Shown here piece by piece: positions 25,191-33,914 of a stretch of DNA of 64,000 nucleotides. Each line of letters opens with the position of its first letter. The first letter of the stretch is position 1. The stretch is from assembly GCF_011839805.1 (NCBI RefSeq), contig NZ_VWPY01000001.1, positions 124,001-188,000 on the forward strand, read 5' to 3'. The position numbers and the translations under genes are program-made. Source of the stretch: Kineococcus rubinsiae (lineage in GTDB: Bacteria; Actinomycetota; Actinomycetes; Actinomycetales; Kineococcaceae). Below the pieces are notes generated by a model that saw only the letters and a list, made by a program, of their open reading frames with translations, made no database searches and had not been told where the DNA came from.

Positions 25191-25703
25191 GTGGACGTGA
25201 CCGGGACGGCTCGCACGCTCGTCGGGCAGGTCGCCTCCGCGGCCGGCCGCGTCCTGCCGGGAGGGGGCACGGCGACGTCGCCCCAGCAGACGCTGACGTT
25301 CACCTCCTCCCCCACCGACGTCCTCACCGCCGTCCGCGACGCGGGCGTCTGGTCACAGGTCCTCGGGGAGTTCGGCGCCGTCGAGCTCGAAGCGCCCGGC
25401 CGCTACCGGTTCACCTCCGAGCACGGCCCGGCGGCGGGAACCCCCACCGAGCTGCGGGAGACCGGCGAGGTCGTGCAGTTCACCCGCACCGAGGGCGGGG
25501 GCGGCCCGCTCGTGGAGCTGCGCGTCACCACGGCCCCGCCGGGTCGCGGCACCGAGGTGGCGCTGCGACTGGACCTGCCGCTGCCCGACCTCGCGACCGG
25601 CGCCGCGACCTTCACCGTCCTGTACCGCCTGCGGGCCCTGCTGCAGACCGGCGAGGTCCCGACCATCACCCCGCAGCCCTCCGCGCGGCCCGCCTCGCGC
25701 TGA
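25191..25703 (+). CDS. SRPBCC/START-like ligand-binding protein
   Basis: A 170-residue protein with the helix-grip pattern of the SRPBCC superfamily: TLTFTSSPTDVLTAVRDAG, then repeated beta strands (EAPGRYRFTSEHG, VELRVTTAPPGRG, EVALRLDLPLP) and a C-terminal helix ATFTVLYRLRALLQTG. The N-terminal helix (VASAAGRVL) could touch a membrane. Ligand unknown. The GTG at 25191 is preceded by an excellent GGAGGAG. The stop is 36 bp before the alcohol dehydrogenase gene, probably co-transcribed. Confidence 0.65.
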   Translation: MDVTGTARTLVGQVASAAGRVLPGGGTATSPQQTLTFTSSPTDVLTAVRDAGVWSQVLGEFGAVELEAPGRYRFTSEHGPAAGTPTELRETGEVVQFTRTEGGGGPLVELRVTTAPPGRGTEVALRLDLPLPDLATGAATFTVLYRLRALLQTGEVPTITPQPSARPASR

Positions 25704-25739
25704 GCGCGGCCCCCCACCCCCGACCCGCAGGAGAACCCC

Positions 25740-26909
25740 GTGCGCGCACTCGTCTGGAACGGCGTCAACGACCTGGCCGTGGAGACCGTCCCCGACGCCC
25801 GGGTGGTCAACCCGCGCGACGTGGTGCTGCGGGTCCTCGCCACCACCACCTGCGGGTCCGACCTGCACTTCATCGACGGCTACCTGCCGGGGATGCTGCC
25901 CGGGGACGTGTTCGGCCACGAGTTCATGGGCGAGGTCGTCGACGTCGGGCCCGGCGTGACCCGCGTCCGGGTCGGGGACCGTGTGGTCGTCCCGTCCTTC
26001 ATCGCCTGCGGTTCCTGCTGGCACTGCGAGCGCGGCGAGTTCTCCCTCTGCGACACCACGAACCCGAACGCGGCGGCGCAGCAGCCCCTCCTAGGCTACC
26101 CCAGCGGCGGCATCTACGGCTACACGCACCCCTTCGGCGGGTACGCCGGCTCCCACGCGGAGTTCGTGCGCGTCCCGTTCGGGGACGTGAACTGCTTCAG
26201 CGTGCCGGAGGGCGTCAACGACGTCGCCGCCCTGTTCGTCTCCGACGCGGCCCCCACGGGGTACATGGGCGCGGACTTCTGCGAGATCACCCCCGGCGAC
26301 ACCGTCGCGGTGTTCGGCGCGGGCGCGGTCGGCCTGATGGCGGCGGCCTCCGCCCGGCTGATGGGCGCCGAGCGCGTCATCGTGATCGACCGGCTGCCGG
26401 AGCGGCTGGAGAAGGCCCGCACCGTGGCCGGCGCCGAGACGCTGGACTACACCGCCGTCGACAGCGTGCAGGAGGTCCTGCGCGAGACGACCGGTGGACG
26501 CGGGCCCGACGCGGTGGTCGAGGCCGTCGGCATGGAGGGGCACGGCACCGGCGTCCAGGAGAAGCTCGACCGGGCGAAGCAGGCGCTGCGCCTCGAGACC
26601 GACCGCGCCACCCCGCTGCGCGAGGCGATCCTCGCCTGCCGCAAGGGAGGTGTCGTCTCGGTGCTCGGCGTGTACGGCCTCACCGACTCGTTCCCCATGG
26701 GCGACATCGTCAACAAGGGCCTCACCCTGCGCTCCGCCCAGCAGCACGGGCAGCGCTACGTCCCTCGCCTGCTGGAGCACGTCGCGGCGGGCGAGCTCGA
26801 CACGGCGGCGCTCATGACGCACGAGATGCCGCTGGAGGAGTCGGTGCGCGGCTACGAGATCTTCAAGCAGAAGGAGGACGGCTGCCTGCGCGCGGTCTTC
26901 CACCCCTGA
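25740..26909 (+). CDS. Zinc-dependent alcohol dehydrogenase, paralog of that at 17.7 kb
   Basis: A 389-residue oxidoreductase of the same subgroup as the gene at 17654. Catalytic Cys in TTTCGSDLHFIDGY, GHEFMG for the His, structural zinc cysteines in CGSCWHCERGEFSLC, cofactor site GAGAVGLMAAASARLMG, and the shared GRGPDAVVEAVGMEGHG. It keeps the extra 30-residue insertion that sets this group apart from ordinary ADH. Substrate open; small aldehydes, alcohols or S-hydroxymethyl-thiols are family choices. It follows the SRPBCC gene by 36 bp and leads into the MBL gene 49 bp later. Confidence 0.85.
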   Translation: MRALVWNGVNDLAVETVPDARVVNPRDVVLRVLATTTCGSDLHFIDGYLPGMLPGDVFGHEFMGEVVDVGPGVTRVRVGDRVVVPSFIACGSCWHCERGEFSLCDTTNPNAAAQQPLLGYPSGGIYGYTHPFGGYAGSHAEFVRVPFGDVNCFSVPEGVNDVAALFVSDAAPTGYMGADFCEITPGDTVAVFGAGAVGLMAAASARLMGAERVIVIDRLPERLEKARTVAGAETLDYTAVDSVQEVLRETTGGRGPDAVVEAVGMEGHGTGVQEKLDRAKQALRLETDRATPLREAILACRKGGVVSVLGVYGLTDSFPMGDIVNKGLTLRSAQQHGQRYVPRLLEHVAAGELDTAALMTHEMPLEESVRGYEIFKQKEDGCLRAVFHP

Positions 26910-26957
26910 GCCCCGAACCCGACGCGTGAGCGGGCGGGGCGCGGGTAAGGGGCTGTC

Positions 26958-27785
26958 GTGGACCACCCCGGGCTGTCCCTGACGTTCATCGGCACCGCGA
27001 CGGTCCTGCTGCGCTACGGCGACCTCACCCTGCTGACCGACCCGAACTTCCTGCACCGCGGGCAGTACGCGTGGCTGGGCAAGGGGCTGGTGTCGAAGCG
27101 GCTCACCGACCCGGCCCTCACCCCTGCGCAGCTGCCCCCGCTGGACGGCATCGTCCTGTCGCACCTGCACGGCGACCACTTCGACCGCGTGGCGCGCCGC
27201 GAGCTCGCGAAGGACGTCCCCCTCGTCACCACGCGGCACGCCCACCGCCGCCTGGCCGTCCGCTCGCCGTTCACCGACGTCACGGGCCTCGCGACCTGGG
27301 AGCACCGGACGCTGCGCCGCGGGGACGCGCAGGTCCGGATCACCGCGGCCCCCGCCCGTCACGCCCCCGGGCGCTGGCAGGCGCTGCTGCCGGAGGTGAT
27401 GGGCAGCGTCCTGGAGTTCGGGCCGGTCGACGGCGACCCGCAGCTGACCGTGTACGTCACGGGCGACACCCTCAACGTCCCGGCGCTCGCGGAGGTCCCG
27501 CGCCGCTACCCGCACGTCGACCTCGCCGTGGTGCACCTCGGCGGGACGACGCTGCCGGGCGGCCTGCTCGTCACCATGGACGGCGTGCAGGGCGCCGACC
27601 TCCTCGACCTGGTGCGGCCCGCGGCCGCCGTCCCCGTCCACGTGGACGACTACGGGGTGTTCAAGAGCCCGCTCAGCGACTTCCGGGCCGAGGTGGCGCG
27701 GCGGGGCGGGGGCTCCGTCGTCCGCTACGTCGCGCGGGGCGAGACGGCCGTCTTCGGCGGGCCGGCGGGCGCGCCGCCGGCCTGA
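26958..27785 (+). CDS. Metallo-beta-lactamase-fold hydrolase (UlaG-like)
   Basis: A 275-residue metal hydrolase. The metal-binding motif is SHLHGDHFD (HxHxDH near residue 67); GDTLNVP and the final HVDDYGVF fill later ligand positions. The pattern with the LTFIGTATVLLRYGDLTLLT opening is that of UlaG-type L-ascorbate-6-phosphate lactonase relatives and small MBL hydrolases. The GTG at 26958 follows GGGG but not a strong ribosome site. Its last 113 bp overlap the oppositely directed CtaG-like gene, so both ends were set by separate stops. Confidence 0.8.
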   Translation: MDHPGLSLTFIGTATVLLRYGDLTLLTDPNFLHRGQYAWLGKGLVSKRLTDPALTPAQLPPLDGIVLSHLHGDHFDRVARRELAKDVPLVTTRHAHRRLAVRSPFTDVTGLATWEHRTLRRGDAQVRITAAPARHAPGRWQALLPEVMGSVLEFGPVDGDPQLTVYVTGDTLNVPALAEVPRRYPHVDLAVVHLGGTTLPGGLLVTMDGVQGADLLDLVRPAAAVPVHVDDYGVFKSPLSDFRAEVARRGGGSVVRYVARGETAVFGGPAGAPPA

Positions 27786-28563
27786 GGTGCCCGGCGGCGT
27801 ACCAGCCCGCCATCACCAGCGCCGCGAGGCCGACGTCGACCACCGTGCCGGCGCCCGCGAGCAGCTCCCCCGCCGCGCGGACCCCGGCGTCGGCGGGTGC
27901 GGAGGCCACCAGGAGCCTCGCCACGGTGTCGTGGGCGCCCGCGACGAGCAGCAGCACCAGGAGGCGGCCGCGGACGCCCGGACGGCCGCGCAGGGGGTCG
28001 CGGCCCACCAGGAGGCTCGCGAACAGGTACCCGGCCAGCACGGCGTGCGCGTGCACCGCCACGGCGAGCACGGGCCGGCCGGCGACCGCGTGGTGCAGGG
28101 GCGTGAGGAAGAACGCCACGAACCCCGAGACCTCGAGGAGCACGACCGCGGGCGCGCTCGTGACCACGCGGGCCCAGCGGCTGCGCAGCAGGGCCAGCAG
28201 CGTCCCGCGGGGCCGCGGCGGAAGGACGCGCAGCGCCAGGCTGAGGGGCGCGGCCAGCGCGGCCGCGACGGGCAGCACCATGCCGAGGAGGACGTGCTGG
28301 GCGACGTGCGCCACCAGCTCCCGCTCGCGCAGCAGGTCACCGGCGGCGACCGCGGCCGGGACGCACAGGGCGGCCGCCGACCACAGGAGGGCCCTCCCGG
28401 CGGGCCAGCGGTCCCCGCGGCCCCGCAGCCGCGCCGAGGCCGCGAGGTAGGGGGCCGTCGCGGCGGCCGCGAGCAGGAGGGTGAGGAGCACCATGCCGAA
28501 CGACGCACCCAGCGGGGCGGCCCCCGCGAGGGCGCCCGGGGTGGAGCCGTGGTGGTCGGTCAC
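27673..28563 (-). CDS. CtaG-family cytochrome c oxidase assembly protein
   Basis: A 296-residue polytopic protein of the caa3-type CtaG family (distinct from mitochondrial Cox11 CtaG). There are seven hydrophobic segments; the conserved marker is HVAQHVLLGMVLPVAAALA followed by GFVAFFLTPLHHAV. It is thought to help deliver copper to the oxidase. The C-terminal 40 residues are Arg/Pro-rich and lie on the strand complementary to the MBL gene end, so they may be an artefact of reading on to the next stop. Start GTG at 28563, 13 bp after the DUF2243 stop; the pairing of the two families is common. Confidence 0.8.
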   Translation of the reverse strand: MTDHHGSTPGALAGAAPLGASFGMVLLTLLLAAAATAPYLAASARLRGRGDRWPAGRALLWSAAALCVPAAVAAGDLLRERELVAHVAQHVLLGMVLPVAAALAAPLSLALRVLPPRPRGTLLALLRSRWARVVTSAPAVVLLEVSGFVAFFLTPLHHAVAGRPVLAVAVHAHAVLAGYLFASLLVGRDPLRGRPGVRGRLLVLLLVAGAHDTVARLLVASAPADAGVRAAGELLAGAGTVVDVGLAALVMAGWYAAGHLRPAARPPARRRRPSRPARRSGRRSPRPAAPPRPGSR

Positions 28564-28576
28564 GCGGAGCGCTCGC

Positions 28577-29029
28577 TCACGCCGTCCCGGTCACGCGGTC
28601 TCGCGCGGGACGGGTCAGCAGCAGGAGCCCGACGACGAGCCCGATCCCGCCCGCGGTGTTCCAGGCCACGTCGTAGGCGGCGAGGTCGACGCCGTAGCGG
28701 ATCTGGTGCAGGCCGAGGAGCTTGTGCTGCACCAGGCCGTCGTAGACCTGGAACCCGCCCCAGCCCGCCAGGACGCCGCCCACGAGGGGGCGGCGGACGG
28801 TCTCCCCGCGGCGCTGCAGGTCGGCGTAGGTGAACAGACCCGCGACGACGGCGATCCAGCCCGCGGCGTGGAAGAACCCGTCCGAGACGAGGCCCGCGTC
28901 GGGGCCCGCCCCGTCGTAGAAGTGGTGCCAGTGCAGCAGCTGGTGGAAGACGACCTCGTCCAGGAACGCCGCGAGGCCGACGCCCATCAGGACGCCGGCC
29001 AGCGCGGAGCGCCGCGCACCGCCGGACAC
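28577..29029 (-). CDS. DUF2243 membrane protein
   Basis: A 150-residue membrane protein with four hydrophobic helices. The DUF2243 sequence is plain: FLDEVVFHQLLHWHHFYDG near residue 22, and QVYDGLVQHKLLGLHQIRYG at about residue 94. The conserved His/Asp set could bind metal. This family often lies beside CtaG genes, as here (13 bp). A role in respiratory metal handling is inferred from that neighbourhood. The GTG start at 29029 lies ten bp after the upstream lipoprotein stop. Confidence 0.85.
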   Translation of the reverse strand: MSGGARRSALAGVLMGVGLAAFLDEVVFHQLLHWHHFYDGAGPDAGLVSDGFFHAAGWIAVVAGLFTYADLQRRGETVRRPLVGGVLAGWGGFQVYDGLVQHKLLGLHQIRYGVDLAAYDVAWNTAGGIGLVVGLLLLTRPARDRVTGTA

Positions 29030-29039
29030 GGGCGTCCGC

Positions 29040-29513
29040 TCAGCCGCCGCAGGCGGAGCGGGCGGCGTCGAGGATGCGCTGCCCCTGCTCCGTCGTGACC
29101 TCCGGCCCGCCGGGCACCGTGAAGCGCGACGTCACGTTGCCCACGAGCTGGGTGTCGCTCTTGCCGTCGGCGATGTCCTGGCAGGTCTCCTGCGCCTGCT
29201 GCGCGACGCGCGCCGGGTCCGCGGCGAGCGCGGGGTCGATGCTCGTCAGGGCCGTCACCAGGGTCGCGAGCTGCGCCGCACCGGGCGTGGCCACGGCCGG
29301 TGCGGAGGGGTAGCCCGACTCGTCCGGGTACTCGTCCGGCGCGGACGGGGTGTTGGTCTGCCCCGTGCCCACGGGAGTCGGCGAGGAACCCAGCGGGGTG
29401 CTGCGCTCCTCCGGGCCCTGCTGGTCCTCCTGGGAGGTCGTGCAAGCGGTCAGCGCGCTGAGCGCCAGCAGTCCGGCCGCGGCGCGGACGAGGGTCCTGG
29501 TCAGGGCGGGCAT
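29040..29513 (-). CDS. Putative lipoprotein
   Basis: A 157-residue exported lipoprotein. The signal is Arg-rich then AAGLLALSALTAC, with lipobox LTAC; after processing Cys would carry the lipid. Then comes a 50-residue Pro/Thr/Glu linker and a folded C-terminal half starting near ATPGAAQLATLVTALTSIDP, with two Cys (TCQDIADGK and SACGG) that may form a disulfide. This end resembles the DUF732-type mycobacterial small proteins but the match is weak. It precedes the DUF2243 and CtaG genes by ten bp. Confidence 0.7.
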   Translation of the reverse strand: MPALTRTLVRAAAGLLALSALTACTTSQEDQQGPEERSTPLGSSPTPVGTGQTNTPSAPDEYPDESGYPSAPAVATPGAAQLATLVTALTSIDPALAADPARVAQQAQETCQDIADGKSDTQLVGNVTSRFTVPGGPEVTTEQGQRILDAARSACGG

Positions 29514-29593
29514 GGAGGGGCTCCAGGGGTTTCGCCGGCGCGGGCGCCGGGGCGGTCCGCCGCCGGGTGCGGCGACGGGAGTGGTGCGGGCGG

Positions 29594-30058
29594 TCAGGCG
29601 TGCTCGGCGGTCGCGACCGTGGTGCGCCGCGGCATGATCAGCGCGAGCAGGATCATCCCGGCGGCGAGCACGAGGTGCAGCCAGTTGTCGGCCGTGTTCA
29701 GCGGGACGAAGTTCGCGCTGGAGGTCTGGTCCACCAGGAGGCCGTAGATCCAGAGGCCCGCGTAGGCGATGCCGCCGACGAGGAGGAACGCGCGGGCCGC
29801 GCCGGAGGCACGGCCCGCGAGGATCCCGAGGACGCCCAGCAGCAGGTGCAGGACGTTGTGCAGCACGGAGACCTGGAACACGCCGAGCAGGTGGGAACCC
29901 GACGTGTGGCCGGCACCGGCCATGTCGCCCATGTCGGTCGTGATGCCGGGGACGAACCCGGCGATGCCGACGACGACGAACATCAGGCCGACGACGAGGG
30001 ACGTGAGCTGGACGGGCGACCGGCGGACCGTCGAGGGAGAGCGGGTGGAGGTGGACAC
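29594..30058 (-). CDS. DUF4383 membrane protein
   Basis: A 154-residue, four-helix membrane protein. The DUF4383 core is visible as LHNVLHLLLGVLGILAGRA (residues about 66-84) and NTADNWLHLVLAAGMILLAL (about 120-139), with conserved Asp/His pairs. No function is known for the family. The GTG at 30058 follows GGAGA. It is a single gene in a stress-gene neighbourhood. Confidence 0.82.
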   Translation of the reverse strand: MSTSTRSPSTVRRSPVQLTSLVVGLMFVVVGIAGFVPGITTDMGDMAGAGHTSGSHLLGVFQVSVLHNVLHLLLGVLGILAGRASGAARAFLLVGGIAYAGLWIYGLLVDQTSSANFVPLNTADNWLHLVLAAGMILLALIMPRRTTVATAEHA

Positions 30059-30248
30059 GGGGTTCTCCGGGAGGTGGCGTGCCGGACTGGCCGGCGGTCG
30101 GAGGCTCGACTGCTGGACCTCGACTCCCAGCCTAGGCACGCCGCGGGACTCGGCAACCGCGCGGAGCCGGCCGCGGCGGAGACCCGACCGGGAACCCCCG
30201 ACCCGGGCACCGGCCGGGGAACCCGCTCCACCGTCCCGGACGCACGAC

Positions 30249-30283
30249 GACGGCGGCACCCGGACGTCCCGGGTGCCGCCGTC
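30249..30283 (-). terminator. Terminator of the manganese catalase gene
   Basis: A perfect 15-bp stem (30249-30263 with 30269-30283) and a 5-base loop lie 15 bases beyond the catalase stop. Confidence 0.7.
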
Positions 30284-30297
30284 GGCGGGAGGGCCGG

Positions 30298-31179
30298 TCA
30301 GCCCTTGTGCAGCGCGTCCTTGACGGTGGCGCTGATCTTCTCGACCGTGTTCGACTTGGCGTCCGTGCCGTACAGGCGCGGGTCCGGCGTGGTCGGCGCC
30401 GGCATCGGCACGCCCGGGTTCGGCTGGGCGAGGTAGGTGAACTCGCTCTCACCGTCGGGCGTCGGGCCCTTGGCCCAGGAACCCTCGGCCGCGTGGGCGC
30501 CGTCGGAGAAGTTGATGTACTGCACGCCGGCGTCGGCGTAGCGCTTGTCGCGCGGGAACTTGTGGGGCACCGGCATGAGCTCCAGGCCCTCGGCCTGCAG
30601 CTCCGCGGCCGCCGCCGTCCACTGGCGCTGGTGCATCGTGTCGCGCTCGATGAGGAACGACAGCATGTCCCGCACGCCCTTGTCGCTCGTCATGTGCCAC
30701 AGCCGCGCGACCTGCAGGCGCCCCTGGAGCTCGGCGTTCGCGTTCGCGGTGAAGTCGGCCAGCAGGTTCCCGCTGGCGGTCACGTAGCTGCCCTGCCAGG
30801 GGTTGCCGTTGGAGTCGACGGGCCGCGCCCCCGCGCCGGCGACGATGGCGTGCTGGACGTCCATGCCGCCGATGACCGCGGCGATCGTCGGGTCGGACTG
30901 CACCGCGTCGTCGGTCGCCCCGATGGGGGCCTTCTCGAGAAGCTGGGCGATCATGATGGCCAGCATCTCGACGTGGCCGAACTCCTCGGCGGCGATGCCG
31001 TACAGGAGGTCGCGGTACTTGCCGGGGATGTGGGTGTTCCAGGCTTGGAAGCCGTACTGCATGGCGACCGTGATCTCGCCGTACTGCCCGCCGAGGACCT
31101 CCTGCAGCTTGCGCGCGTAGACCGCGTCGGGGGCGTCGGGCTTGGCCTGGTGCTGGAGTTCCTGCTTGTGGAAGAACAC
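30298..31179 (-). CDS. Manganese (non-heme) catalase
   Basis: A 293-residue dimanganese catalase that converts hydrogen peroxide to water and oxygen in the cytoplasm. The N terminus FFHKQELQHQ is typical. The four-helix metal core has Glu in GQYGEITVAMQYGFQAWNTH, EEFGHVEM, NANAELQGRLQVARL and ERDTMHQRQW, supplying the Glu/His ligands. ATG is replaced by GTG at 31179, supported by GGAAGGAG. A sigma-B-type promoter is 75-99 bases upstream, so expression in general stress or stationary phase is expected. The C-terminal 40 residues are low complexity. Confidence 0.92.
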   Translation of the reverse strand: MFFHKQELQHQAKPDAPDAVYARKLQEVLGGQYGEITVAMQYGFQAWNTHIPGKYRDLLYGIAAEEFGHVEMLAIMIAQLLEKAPIGATDDAVQSDPTIAAVIGGMDVQHAIVAGAGARPVDSNGNPWQGSYVTASGNLLADFTANANAELQGRLQVARLWHMTSDKGVRDMLSFLIERDTMHQRQWTAAAAELQAEGLELMPVPHKFPRDKRYADAGVQYINFSDGAHAAEGSWAKGPTPDGESEFTYLAQPNPGVPMPAPTTPDPRLYGTDAKSNTVEKISATVKDALHKG

Positions 31180-31253
31180 GGGTGCTCCTTCCGCGACCCG
31201 TCACGGGTCACGTGTCGTCGGTCGGATGGGCTCAGCTGTCCGTGCCCGGTCCC

Positions 31254-31278
31254 GTACCCCGCCGCCCCGCGGTGAAAC
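31254..31278 (-). promoter_or_regulatory. Sigma-B-type promoter of the manganese catalase gene
   Basis: GTTT (31278-31275) and GGGTAC (31259-31254) have exactly 15 bases between them, the same design as the promoter at 16264-16288. Confidence 0.78.
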
Positions 31279-31308
31279 GGTGAACGTCGAACCACCGGGC
31301 GGCTGCGG

Positions 31309-32682
31309 TCACCGCTGCGCCGGGGCCGGCTGCCGGCGCACCGACCAGCGCGACAGGGCGTACAGGACGGCGCCGAGCGCGAGCATGGCCGCACCGCGCA
31401 GCCACACGCCCGCCTCCTGCTGCGTCAGCAGGGCCAGGCACGAGAGCACCCCGAGGACGGGCACGACCGCCGGGGCGCGGAAGTGGGCGTGCTCGACGCG
31501 GTCGCGGCGCAGCTTCAGGACGGCGACGTTGACGGCGATGAACACGAACAGCAGCAGCAGGACGACGGTGGCGGCCAGGGTCTCGAGGTCCCCGCTGAGC
31601 ACGAGCACCATGGCGATGAGCGTGGTCACGACGATCGCGACCCAGGGCGTCTGCCGGCCGGGCAGGACGCGCGCCAGCACGGCGGGCAGGAGGCGCTCCG
31701 CGGCCATGCCGTAGGTGAGCCGGCTGCACATGATGGCCGTGAGCAGCGCCCCGTTGGCGACGGCGATGAGCGCGATGAGTGCGAACAGCCACCCCGGCAG
31801 ACCCACGTCGGCGACGTTCACGACCTCCAGCAGCGGGCCGGAGGAGTTCACGAGGACGTCGGTGGGCACCGCGACGGACACGGCCAGCCCCACGGCGACG
31901 TAGACGACCCCGGCCGTCAGCAGGCCGCCGAACAGGGCGCGCGGGTAGTTCCGGCTCGGGTCGATCGCCTCCTCCGCGACGTTGGCGGAGGTCTCGAACC
32001 CGACGAAGGAGTAGAACGCGATGACCGCCGCGCCGAGGACGGCCGCGGCCGAGGAGCCGCTGCCGTCGATCTCCAGGACGCGGCCCGGCGCACCGTCCCC
32101 GCGGCCCAGCACGACGGCGGCGAGGACGACGACCAGCACGAGCCCGCTGAGCTCGACGACCGTCATGACCACGTTGGCGCGCAGCGAGTCCTTGATGCCG
32201 CGGGCGTTCAGCGCGGCGACGAGGACGAGGAACACCAGGGCCGTCGGGACGGGCGGGACGTCGACGAGCTCGGACAGGTAGCTGCCCGAGAACGCCAGCG
32301 CCAGCCCGGCGACGCTGGTCACCCCGGCCGCGAGCATGCTGAACCCGACGAGGAAGGACACCACCGGCACCTTGAACGCGCGCTGGGCGAAGACGGCCGC
32401 GCCGCCCGCCCGCGGGTACTTGGTGACGAGCTCCGCGTAGGAGGCGGCCGTCAGCAGCGCCAGCAGCAGGGCCAGCAGCAGGGGCAGCCACACCGCTCCC
32501 CCGACCTCACCGGCGAGGACCCCGACGAGGGCGTAGATCCCGGCCCCCAGCACGTCCCCGAGGATGAACAGGTACAGCAGCTTGCCGGTGATGGCCCGCT
32601 TGAGCGGGGTGTCCGCCGCGCCGGAGGACGGTCGGGGCGGCGCGTTGGTCCCGCCCGCCGGGGGGTGGTGATCAGGGGTCAT
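31309..32682 (-). CDS. APC-family amino-acid permease
   Basis: A 457-residue inner-membrane permease with about twelve hydrophobic segments. It starts LKRAITGKLLYLFILGDVLG then GAGIYALVG, the APC TM1 unwound motif. VGFETSANVAEEAIDPSRNY corresponds to the TM6-TM8 region of cationic amino-acid and broad-specificity transporters. The substrate is unknown. A GTGT-N15-GGGTAG arrangement (32116-type spacing, at 32692-32716) lies 10 bases before the ATG at 32682, but the overlapping TAGGGA six bases before the ATG could also be an ordinary leaderless -10; the two readings cannot be told apart here. Confidence 0.85.
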   Translation of the reverse strand: MTPDHHPPAGGTNAPPRPSSGAADTPLKRAITGKLLYLFILGDVLGAGIYALVGVLAGEVGGAVWLPLLLALLLALLTAASYAELVTKYPRAGGAAVFAQRAFKVPVVSFLVGFSMLAAGVTSVAGLALAFSGSYLSELVDVPPVPTALVFLVLVAALNARGIKDSLRANVVMTVVELSGLVLVVVLAAVVLGRGDGAPGRVLEIDGSGSSAAAVLGAAVIAFYSFVGFETSANVAEEAIDPSRNYPRALFGGLLTAGVVYVAVGLAVSVAVPTDVLVNSSGPLLEVVNVADVGLPGWLFALIALIAVANGALLTAIMCSRLTYGMAAERLLPAVLARVLPGRQTPWVAIVVTTLIAMVLVLSGDLETLAATVVLLLLFVFIAVNVAVLKLRRDRVEHAHFRAPAVVPVLGVLSCLALLTQQEAGVWLRGAAMLALGAVLYALSRWSVRRQPAPAQR

Positions 32683-32811
32683 GCCTGGTCCCTACCCCGC
32701 GGCCGCGACCGCACACGCTCCGTGCACCACGCCCCGCGGCGACGTGCGCGGACGCCCCCGGAGCACCAGGGTGGGGCGCGCGCGATCGCCGGCGACGACA
32801 GGGAGACGGAC

Positions 32812-33345
32812 ATGGACGGCACCACGGCCCGCACCTCCGCGCGGGGTGCGCCGACGCCCCGCCACCTGCTGGGGATCTACCTCGACGACCACCTGGCGGG
32901 AGCCCAGGCCGGGTTGTCGAGGTTCCGCGCCGCGGCCCGGGCGGAGCGCGGGAGCCCGGCGGGCGCCGCGCTGGAACGGCTGCAGGGCGAGGTCGCCGAG
33001 GACCTGCGCACCCTGGAGTCCGTCATCGCCGCCCTGGACCTGCCGCGCCGCAGCGGGTTCCGGGTGCTGGCCGCCGTGACCGAGCGCGTGGGCCGGCTCA
33101 AGCCGAACGGCCGGCTCGTGCGGCGCTCACCGCTCGCGAGCGTCGTCGACCTGGAGGGCCTGCTGCTGGGGGTCGAGGGCAAGGGTGCGCTGTGGCGATC
33201 TCTGCGGGTCCTCGCGGACACCGAACCCCGGCTCGACGCGACCCGCCTCGACGCGCTCGCCGAGCGGGCGGAGCGGCAGGCGGCGGAGCTGGAGGTCCTG
33301 CGCCGCAGCGCCGTCGTGGAGGCGCTGGGTCCCGCGGCCGCGTGA
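32812..33345 (+). CDS. Hypothetical helical protein, 177 residues
   Basis: I do not recognise this with certainty. It is an all-helical soluble protein with regular Arg/Leu/Glu spacing (QAGLSRFRAAARAERG, EDLRTLESVIAALDLPRRSG, KGALWRSLRVLADTEPRLDA, ERQAAELEVLRRSAVVEALG), like small four-helix bundles of the ferritin/DUF892 kind but without clear metal ligands. No signal peptide or membrane segment. ATG at 32812 follows GGGAGA. It faces the SRPBCC gene across a hairpin. Confidence 0.65.
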   Translation: MDGTTARTSARGAPTPRHLLGIYLDDHLAGAQAGLSRFRAAARAERGSPAGAALERLQGEVAEDLRTLESVIAALDLPRRSGFRVLAAVTERVGRLKPNGRLVRRSPLASVVDLEGLLLGVEGKGALWRSLRVLADTEPRLDATRLDALAERAERQAAELEVLRRSAVVEALGPAAA

Positions 33346-33369
33346 GGCTCCCGGCGGACTGAGGAGCCG

Positions 33370-33420
33370 GCGGCGGGGGCCCGAGACGAGCAGGCCCGGG
33401 ACGACCGCGGCCCCCGCCGC
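33370..33420. terminator. Long-loop hairpin between convergent genes
   Basis: Perfect 12-bp arms (33370-33381 and 33409-33420) flank a 27-base loop between two stops. It is weaker evidence than the other terminators because of the long loop. Confidence 0.45.
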
Positions 33421-33458
33421 GGAGTGCGACAGGGGCTGCGGTGGTCCAGCGGATCCGG

Positions 33459-33914
33459 TCAGCCGGCCGCGACGTCCCCGCGCCAGGCACCGGTCTCGGT
33501 GCCGCGCGACTCGATGAACGTCTTGAAGCGCTTGAGGTCCGCCTTGATCTGGCGGTCGTCGGCGCCGATGGCGCTACCGATCTTCTCGACGATGTTCTCG
33601 GCCTCCCAGTCCAGCTGGACGGTGACCCGGGTCTCGCTGTCGCCGAGGCGGTGGAAGGTCACGACACCCGCGTGGTCCTTGCCGTCGACGCTCTTCCAGG
33701 CGACCCGCTCGTCCGGGTGCTGCTCGGTGATCTCGGCGTCGAACTCGCGCTCGACCCCCGCCACCTTGGTCTTCCAGTGCGTGAGGGTGGGGTTGGTCTG
33801 CGTGACTGACTCGACCCCGTTCATGAACTCGGGGAAGGACTCGAACTGGGTCCACTGGTCGTACGCGGTGCGCACGGGAACGGACACGTCGATCGTCTCG
33901 ATCACTTGGCTCAC
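33459..33914 (-). CDS. SRPBCC cyclase/dehydrase-type protein
   Basis: A 151-residue protein of the SRPBCC polyketide-cyclase/dehydrase subgroup, similar to the YtfJ/CoxG-like stress proteins. VIETIDVSVPVRTAYDQWTQ, FMNGVESVTQ and EREFDAEITEQHPDERVAWK follow the family. The ligand pocket is formed by DVSVPV and HRLGDSETRVTVQLDWE. Small soluble lipid- or polyketide-binding protein; function unknown. GTG at 33914 has GGGAG seven bases upstream. Confidence 0.8.
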   Translation of the reverse strand: MSQVIETIDVSVPVRTAYDQWTQFESFPEFMNGVESVTQTNPTLTHWKTKVAGVEREFDAEITEQHPDERVAWKSVDGKDHAGVVTFHRLGDSETRVTVQLDWEAENIVEKIGSAIGADDRQIKADLKRFKTFIESRGTETGAWRGDVAAG

